From assembly GCF_001577305.1 (NCBI RefSeq), contig NZ_CP014518.1:2542001-2606000 (forward strand): 64,000 bases of DNA, read 5' to 3'. The translations under genes were made by a program, and so were the position numbers. Position 1 is the first letter of the stretch. Each line of letters opens with the position of its first letter. Of the stretch, positions 59,196-64,000 are shown one piece after another. The DNA is from Sinomonas atrocyanea (lineage in GTDB: Bacteria; Actinomycetota; Actinomycetes; Actinomycetales; Micrococcaceae). The notes below the pieces were generated by a model. It was not told the DNA's origin. It made no database searches and saw only the letters and a list, made by a program, of their open reading frames with translations.

Positions 59196-59678
59196 TCAGT
59201 GCTGCGGACGGGTTTCGGCGAGCCGCGCGAGGACCGACCGGGGCACATAGTCCGCGACGTCCCCGCCGAGATCGTGGACCTCCTTGACGAGCGTCGAGGA
59301 GAGGTGGACGTAGTGGGCCTCAGCGGGGAGGAACACGGTCTCGACCCCGGTGAGCTGCCGGTTCATGATGGCCATCGGCAGCTCGTAATCGAAGTCGGAC
59401 GACGAACGGAGCCCCTTCACGATCGCGCTCGCGCCCCGTTCCCGGCAGAACTCGGCGAGGAGGCCCTCCCCCATCGGCTCGACGAGGATGCCGCTGATCG
59501 CCCCGAGGGTCCGACGGGCCAGGGTGAGCCGCTCCTCGAGGCCGAACCGGTACTTCTTCGCGTAGTTGGTCGACACCGCGACGATGACCTCGTCGAAGAG
59601 GTTCGCGGCCCTGGCGATGACCTCGAGATGCCCGTTGTGGATGGGGTCGAAGGAGCCAGGGCACACCGCGCGTCGCAT
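59196..59678 (-). CDS. coaD: Phosphopantetheine adenylyltransferase
   Basis: 160 residues; fourth step of coenzyme A synthesis. Nucleotidyltransferase motif GSFDPIHNGHL (HxGH), VKGLRSSSDFDYE and the C-terminal SSTLVKEV are intact. ATG 59678 stands six bases after TATGTT (59690-59685), so probably leaderless; a further in-frame ATG at 59696 precedes the box. Divergent from the aminotransferase gene. Confidence 0.96.
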   Translation of the reverse strand: MRRAVCPGSFDPIHNGHLEVIARAANLFDEVIVAVSTNYAKKYRFGLEERLTLARRTLGAISGILVEPMGEGLLAEFCRERGASAIVKGLRSSSDFDYELPMAIMNRQLTGVETVFLPAEAHYVHLSSTLVKEVHDLGGDVADYVPRSVLARLAETRPQH

Positions 59679-59747
59679 ACGGCCAACATACTGCATGGCC
59701 CCTCGCCGGCCGCGGGCGCGTGGGGCCACCGGCGTGGCCCGCGCCGA

Positions 59748-59753
59748 TAGCAT
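59748..59753 (+). promoter_or_regulatory. -10 box TAGCAT, six bases before the aminotransferase start
   Basis: TAGCAT-GGACGG-GTG; leaderless arrangement. Confidence 0.5.
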
Positions 59754-59759
59754 GGACGG

Positions 59760-60989
59760 GTGACTTCCGCAGGGCAGGGACCAGCAGGACAGCACGCCTC
59801 GGCGTGGCAGCGCACGGCAGCGGGGGCGAACGTCCTCGGCGCCGACGGCAGGCTCGGCGTGACCATCTTCGAGGAGATGACGGGCCTCGCGGTCCGGCAC
59901 GGCGCGATCAACCTCGGCCAGGGCTTCCCCGACGAGGACGGACCGGCCGAGATGGCAGAGGCCGCCCGGTCCGCGATCCTCTCCGGCGCCAACCAGTACG
60001 CCCCCGGGCAGGGCATCCCGCGGCTGCGGGAGGCGGTCGCGGCGCACCAGGAGCGCTTCTACGGGATCGCGCTCGACCCGTGGCGCGAGGTCATCGTCAC
60101 CACCGGCGCGACGGAGGGCATCGCCGCAGCCATCCTCGCCCTCGCGGGCCCGGGCGACGAGGTCCTCACCTTCGAGCCGTTCTACGACTCCTACGGAGCC
60201 ATGATCGGCCTCGCCGGCGCCGAGCACGTCACCGTGCCGCTGCGCGCTCCCTCGTTCCAGCCCGACCTGGCCGAGCTCGAGGCAGCGTTCGGCTCGCGCA
60301 CGCGCGTCGTCGTCGTGAACAACCCCCACAACCCGACGGGGGCCGTGTTCGGCCGCGACGTGCTCGCCCGGATCGTCGCGCTGGCCGCGGAGCACGACGC
60401 CGTGATCGTCACCGACGAGGTCTACGAGCACCTCGTGTTCGGCCCCCGCCACGTTCCCGTCGCGTCGCTCCCGGGGGCGGCCGAGCGCACCCTGACGATC
60501 TCCTCGGCGGGGAAGACGTTCTCCTTCACCGGCTGGAAGGTCGGCTGGGTCACCGGCCCGGAGGAGCTGGTGGGGCGCGTCCGCACGATCAAGCAGTTCC
60601 TCACCTACAGCTCCGGGACCCCGTTCCAGGAGGCGGTCGCGCTCGGCCTGGGCTACCCGGACAGCTTCTTCGAGGGCATCGCCGCGGCGCTGAAGGCCAA
60701 GCGGGACATCCTCGCCCAGGGCCTGGAGGCGGCCGGCCTGGACGTCTACCGGCCCGAGGGCACCTACTTCATCACGGCGGACACCGCGGGCCTCGGGTTC
60801 GACAGCGCCGTGGACCTCGCCCGGCGCCTGCCCGAGCTCGTGGGCGTCGCCGCCATCCCGGTCTCCGTCTTCTGCCATCCCGAGGGCGCCGGCCGGACGC
60901 GGTCGCTCCTGCGCTTCGCCTTCTGCAAGAAGGAGCCGCTCCTGCACGAGGCTGCCACCCGGCTCTCGCGGCTCGCGGAGCTCGTGTGA
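59760..60989 (+). CDS. PLP-dependent class I/II aminotransferase (YbdL/DapC-like)
   Basis: 409 residues, fold type I. AINLGQGFPDEDGP near residue 50 is the pattern of YbdL-like methionine/kynurenine aminotransferases; PNNPHNPTGAVF-type loop (here VNNPHNPTG), VTDEVYEHLVF and PLP lysine in SSAGKTFSFTGWKVG. The substrate is not certain; methionine, kynurenine or N-succinyl-diaminopimelate are family options. The stop overlaps the next start (GTGA). Confidence 0.88.
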   Translation: MTSAGQGPAGQHASAWQRTAAGANVLGADGRLGVTIFEEMTGLAVRHGAINLGQGFPDEDGPAEMAEAARSAILSGANQYAPGQGIPRLREAVAAHQERFYGIALDPWREVIVTTGATEGIAAAILALAGPGDEVLTFEPFYDSYGAMIGLAGAEHVTVPLRAPSFQPDLAELEAAFGSRTRVVVVNNPHNPTGAVFGRDVLARIVALAAEHDAVIVTDEVYEHLVFGPRHVPVASLPGAAERTLTISSAGKTFSFTGWKVGWVTGPEELVGRVRTIKQFLTYSSGTPFQEAVALGLGYPDSFFEGIAAALKAKRDILAQGLEAAGLDVYRPEGTYFITADTAGLGFDSAVDLARRLPELVGVAAIPVSVFCHPEGAGRTRSLLRFAFCKKEPLLHEAATRLSRLAELV

Positions 60990-61771
60990 CGCCGGCCGGG
61001 GCCGGCCCGGGCCGGTATCTCCGCGGCATCGGCGCGCACGCTTCCGTGGAACCGGACCCGCTCGTCCCCGGTGCGTACGTGCTGTCGATCGGGGGCGCCG
61101 AGCAGTCCCACGTGGACCTCGCCCGCCCGGGCCACGTCTTCTACGCCTACCTGCGCCGGATCGCGAACGTCGTCGACGCCATGGCCCCCGCCGGGGCCCC
61201 GCTCCGGGCGCTCCACCTCGGTGCCGGCGCGCTCACCCTCGCCAGGTACGTCGCGGCGACCCGGCCGGGGTCGGTCCAGGCGGCGGTCGAGCTCGAGCGC
61301 GAGCTGCTCGACTTCGTGCTCGAGCGCCTCCCCCTGGCTCCGGGGACCGATCTGAGCATCCACCTCGGCGATGCCCGGTGGCAGCTTCCGGAGGCCGCCG
61401 CGCGGGGGCCGTTCGACGTGATCGTGCTGGACATCTTCTCAGGGCCCGAGGCACCGGCCCACCTCGCGGAGCCTGCCTTCTACGCCGAGGCCGCGGAGCT
61501 CCTGGCCCCGGGCGGCGTGCTGCTGGTGAACATCGGCGACGACCCGCCGCTGACGCTCGTTCGGTCCCAGCTGGGCGCCATGCGGACGGTCTTCCGGGAA
61601 GTCGCGGCGCTGTCCGAACCGGAGATGTTCACGGCGAGGTTCCCGGGGAACATCGTGGCGATCGGGCTCACGGGCGCATGGCCCGAGTCCTGGAGCGCGG
61701 GCCTCCCGGCGGCCGGCCCGCAGCCCACGCGCCTGGTCCGCGGGGTCGATCTCGACCCGCTCGCGGGGTGA
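60986..61771 (+). CDS. Spermidine synthase-like methyltransferase-fold protein
   Basis: 261 residues with a Rossmann class I methyltransferase fold: LHLGAGALTLARYVAA (motif I), AAVELERELLDF, HLGDARWQLP and FDVIVLDIFSG. The SpeE-type acidic catalytic motif is present as LDIFSG rather than DSTDP, so true aminopropyl transfer is doubtful. Translationally coupled to the aminotransferase by a GTGA overlap. Confidence 0.78.
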   Translation: MTPAGAGPGRYLRGIGAHASVEPDPLVPGAYVLSIGGAEQSHVDLARPGHVFYAYLRRIANVVDAMAPAGAPLRALHLGAGALTLARYVAATRPGSVQAAVELERELLDFVLERLPLAPGTDLSIHLGDARWQLPEAAARGPFDVIVLDIFSGPEAPAHLAEPAFYAEAAELLAPGGVLLVNIGDDPPLTLVRSQLGAMRTVFREVAALSEPEMFTARFPGNIVAIGLTGAWPESWSAGLPAAGPQPTRLVRGVDLDPLAG

Positions 61772-61774
61772 CTT

Positions 61775-61972
61775 TCAGCTCGCGAGCTTCTGCTCGGCGA
61801 GCCGCTTGACCCACTCGGGGGTCGGGCGGTTGAGCCGTTCATCGAGGACGACGCGCAGCTTCGCCGCGGCGATCTGGACCCGGCGGTCCGAGGCACCCGG
61901 ACGCCGCTCTCCGGCCTTCTCGCCGGTGTGCCGCCCCGTATCCTCGCCGGGGAGCGCCTCGTGCTTGCTCAC
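61775..61972 (-). CDS. Small hypothetical protein (65 aa)
   Basis: GTG 61972 preceded by AAGGAGG, an excellent ribosome site. Polar N-terminal half (Gly/Glu/Arg) and a helical C-terminal half, IAAAKLRVVLDERLNRPTPE then WVKRLAEQKL. The C-terminal end looks conserved-domain-like, but I cannot name a family. Three bases separate its stop from that of the convergent spermidine-synthase-like gene. Confidence 0.7.
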   Translation of the reverse strand: MSKHEALPGEDTGRHTGEKAGERRPGASDRRVQIAAAKLRVVLDERLNRPTPEWVKRLAEQKLAS

Positions 61973-62150
61973 GGCTCCTCCTTCTCGTGCCTGACCGTCC
62001 TGACCGCGAAGGGCCCGCGGATCAGGGCCTGTGCCGCAGGCTCCCTTCCAGTATCGCCTCAGCCGCCCCCGGCCGTCCACGGCCCTCGCCGCCGGCGGCG
62101 CGGCCGGTCCGCCGCGCGGACCGTCGAGAACGCGGCGGGGCCGCTGGGGC

Positions 62151-62597
62151 CTACGTCCGCTCGGGGCCGGGCGCGTCCCCGGAGCCGTCCTCCTCGCCGT
62201 CGCCGAGCTCCTCGTCGAGGCCGGCCTCCTCGGCCTCCGCGATGGGGTCGATCCACACGGCATCGAGCAGCTGCAGCTCCTCGTCGCTGGCAATGAGGTC
62301 GCTCTTGGCGAGGCTGGCCAGGACCATGGTGCCCATGGCCGCGAGCTGGGGGTCCTGGGATGTCGAGGCCTCGAGGGCCCACTCGGTCCGCCGCCAGAAC
62401 TCCGCGCGGCGGTCCGAGTAGGAGCGCTGGCGGATGGTCCCGAGTCCGACGATGGCCGCAACCAGCGCGGCGGCGAGCGTGCCCACGGGCGCGAGAGCGG
62501 CGACGAGCTCCCACCACTGCGGGGCGGCGGCGAGGTCCGCGGCGGGGACGAGCACCGGCAGGCCGGCCGAGAGCGGGGTCGTCATGAGGGTCGTCAT
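62151..62597 (-). CDS. Hypothetical single-span membrane protein (148 aa)
   Basis: Unrecognised. One membrane helix (about residues 30-52, LVAALAPVGTLAAALVAAIV), then a cytoplasmic helical part with YSDRRAEFWRRTEWALEAST and an acidic tail ending DGSGDAPGPERT. The ATG overlaps the rsmD stop (ATGA), so it is coupled to rsmD. Normal codon usage. Confidence 0.7.
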   Translation of the reverse strand: MTTLMTTPLSAGLPVLVPAADLAAAPQWWELVAALAPVGTLAAALVAAIVGLGTIRQRSYSDRRAEFWRRTEWALEASTSQDPQLAAMGTMVLASLAKSDLIASDEELQLLDAVWIDPIAEAEEAGLDEELGDGEEDGSGDAPGPERT

Positions 62598-63211
62598 GGC
62601 GCCACGGTCTCCGCGGAGCCGGACGGCGCGGGCGCGGCGTCCGGATCCGCGGGCTCCGCGAACCAGAGGCGCGTCTCCCCGTACTTGCGCTCGCCGAAGT
62701 GCTGCAGGCCCTGGGGCCAGCCCGGCTCGGGCGAGCGGGCCGAGCGTTCGACGACGATGAGGGCGTCCTCGGCCACGTGGGGCGCGAGCGCCTCGAGGAC
62801 ACGGGAGAGCTGGTCCTCCCCGAGCGGATACGGGGGATCCATGAACACGAGGTCCCAGTGCCGGCCGGCCCCGGTCGTGTCCAGGAACGATCCCACCTTG
62901 CCCCGGTGCACGGTGACGGCACGGCGGCCCACGGCGTCGTTGACGAGCCGGGCGTTGCGCTGGCACACGCCCACCGCCTTCGCGTCCGCTTCGACGAGCT
63001 CAGCGGTGGAGGCCCCTCGGCTCACGGCCTCCACTCCGAGGGCGCCGGAGCCCGCATAGAGGTCGAGGACCCGGGCCCGCGCGAGGACGCCCAGCGCGTC
63101 GAGGCGCGAGAAGAGGGCCTCCTTGACGCGGTCCGTGGTGGGCCGCGTCGCCGATCCGGGCACCGAGGCCAGGGGGGTGCCGCCGATGATGCCCGCGATG
63201 ATCCTGCTCAT
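62594..63211 (-). CDS. rsmD: 16S rRNA (guanine966-N2)-methyltransferase
   Basis: 205 residues. RIIAGIIGGTPL, RPTTDRVKEALF, the SAM motif VLDLYAGSGALGVEAVSRG and catalytic FMDPPYPL are diagnostic. Methylates G966 in the 30S head. Eighteen bases after recG. In most genomes rsmD is followed by coaD; here two small genes, the aminotransferase pair and inverted order intervene. Confidence 0.95.
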   Translation of the reverse strand: MSRIIAGIIGGTPLASVPGSATRPTTDRVKEALFSRLDALGVLARARVLDLYAGSGALGVEAVSRGASTAELVEADAKAVGVCQRNARLVNDAVGRRAVTVHRGKVGSFLDTTGAGRHWDLVFMDPPYPLGEDQLSRVLEALAPHVAEDALIVVERSARSPEPGWPQGLQHFGERKYGETRLWFAEPADPDAAPAPSGSAETVAP

Positions 63212-63229
63212 CGGGCGGCCCGAGTCGTC

Positions 63230-64000
63230 TCAGCCACGCTCGAGGAACACCTCCTTCTCCGGTTCCAGGTATGCGTCGATCGCCGTCTTCAGCGCGGGGT
63301 GCGCTTCGAGGCCCGGGTCCTCGGCCACGATGCCGAGGGCGTCGGCGCGGGCGCGCTCGATGACGTCGGCGTCCCGCAGGACGCGCAGGAGCCGCAGGGT
63401 CGAGCGCCTCCCGGACTGGGACGCGCCGAGGATGTCGCCCTCCCGCCGGTGCTCGAGGTCCTTCTGGGCCAGGACGAACCCGTCGGTGCTCGCGGCCACG
63501 GCGTCGAGGCGTTCCCTGCTCGGGTGCCCGGGTTCGAGCGAGGTGACGAGCAGGCACGTGCCCGCGTGGCCGCCGCGGCCCACGCGCCCCCGCAGCTGGT
63601 GCAGCTGGGCGATGCCGAAGCGGTCCGCGTCGAGGATCACCATGAGGGTCGCGTTCGGGACGTCGACTCCGACCTCGATGACGGTGGTCGCGACGAGCAG
63701 GTCCGTGGTCCCCGCGGCGAAGCCCTCCATCGCCGAGGCCTTCTGGGCGCCGTCGAGCCGGCCATGGAGGGCCGCGATCCGGGTGCCCGCGAGGGCGCTC
63801 TCGCCGGCCAGCTGCTCCAGGGTGGCCGCGACCGAGGCGGCGGGGCTGGGCTCGTCGGACGGACCGAGCGCGGTCCCGCCCCAGCTCGCCTCGTCGAGCG
63901 CCTCGAGGTCGCCCTCGTCGTCGCCCGACTCTCCGATGGTCGGGCAGACGATGTAGACCTGGCGTCCGGCGTCGATCTCCTCGCGGGCGCGGGCCCAGAT
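63230..64000 (-). CDS. recG: ATP-dependent DNA helicase RecG, C-terminal part, cut by window edge
   Basis: The last 256 residues. Helicase motifs IV-VI are visible: QVYIVCPTIGESG, ALHGRLDGAQKASAMEGFAAG in part, TDLLVATTVIEVGVDVPNA, and QLHQLRGRVGRGG; then the RecG-specific C-terminus DLEHRREGDILGASQSGR. RecG reverses stalled forks and migrates Holliday junctions. The wedge domain and motifs I-III are outside. Confidence 0.95.
   Translation of the reverse strand: MWARAREEIDAGRQVYIVCPTIGESGDDEGDLEALDEASWGGTALGPSDEPSPAASVAATLEQLAGESALAGTRIAALHGRLDGAQKASAMEGFAAGTTDLLVATTVIEVGVDVPNATLMVILDADRFGIAQLHQLRGRVGRGGHAGTCLLVTSLEPGHPSRERLDAVAASTDGFVLAQKDLEHRREGDILGASQSGRRSTLRLLRVLRDADVIERARADALGIVAEDPGLEAHPALKTAIDAYLEPEKEVFLERG

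Noticed and set aside
60986..61771. Naming the gene speE
   Set aside because: The fold matches, but the aminopropyltransferase active-site pattern is not clear, so only spermidine-synthase-like is claimed.

Overview
The window is a GC-rich (about 70 %) chromosomal segment of an actinobacterium, most likely a member of the Micrococcaceae (Arthrobacter/Sinomonas-like). Support: strong G/C in third codon positions, many GTG and TTG starts, TANNNT -10 boxes, many apparently leaderless genes, actinobacterial families (DUF3052, DUF3145, DUF2469, MptB-type mannosyltransferases, FasR next to fabD, homodimeric AceE) and conserved actinobacterial gene order. I see no phage, IS element, CRISPR array or restriction/defence island; this is mainly core genome, and I do not claim a new multi-gene system.

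Layout. 1-5.2 kb: the start of a GH2 beta-galactosidase-like gene, then two MptB-like GT-C glycosyltransferases flanking a GT87-type membrane protein (envelope mannan/lipoglycan). 5.3-12.5 kb: oligoribonuclease, tRNA-His, peptide deformylase, a long GapB-type GAPDH, RNase P RNA, YaaA, a zinc-ribbon-like coiled coil with Nif3, MsrA. 12.6-18 kb: cysK-cysE, a secreted Tat purple acid phosphatase, 6-phosphogluconate dehydrogenase, a regulatory intergenic region with a LacI-type operator and a possible small RNA, tRNA-Val. 18-28.2 kb: peroxiredoxin-DUF3052 diverging from aceE; then fasR-fabD-fabH-acpP-fabF and DUF3145, the type II fatty-acid synthesis locus. 28.3-38 kb (minus strand): rpsP-khpA-rimM-trmD-rplS-lepB-lepB-rnhB-DUF2469-yraN-comM-dprA-xerC. 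38-46 kb: a small unknown protein, a VOC dioxygenase with a MarR-like operator, an amidohydrolase, a TPP riboswitch with thiC, ffh, and a glucose-6-phosphate dehydrogenase gene. 46-50 kb: two tandem amtB-glnK operons. 50-64 kb: an MFS transporter, then ftsY, smc, mutM, rnc, rpmF, DUF177, coaD; an aminotransferase with a spermidine-synthase-like gene; two small unknown genes, rsmD and the 3' part of recG.

How the parts fit: ffh, ftsY and two signal peptidases serve protein export; rnc, rnpB, orn, rimM, trmD and the ribosomal proteins serve RNA and translation; smc, mutM, xerC, dprA, comM, recG and rnhB serve chromosome maintenance and DNA uptake. The more interesting signals are regulatory: two non-standard ATT start codons with ideal Shine-Dalgarno sites, a recurrent TANNNT-N6-start leaderless arrangement, a strictly spaced promoter module shared by both amtB operons, a Glu-for-His swap in one AmtB, a hairpin with a C7 loop behind its own near-consensus promoter, an attenuator-like leader before gap, a short upstream ORF overlapping fabD, and three unrelated intergenic tandem repeats.
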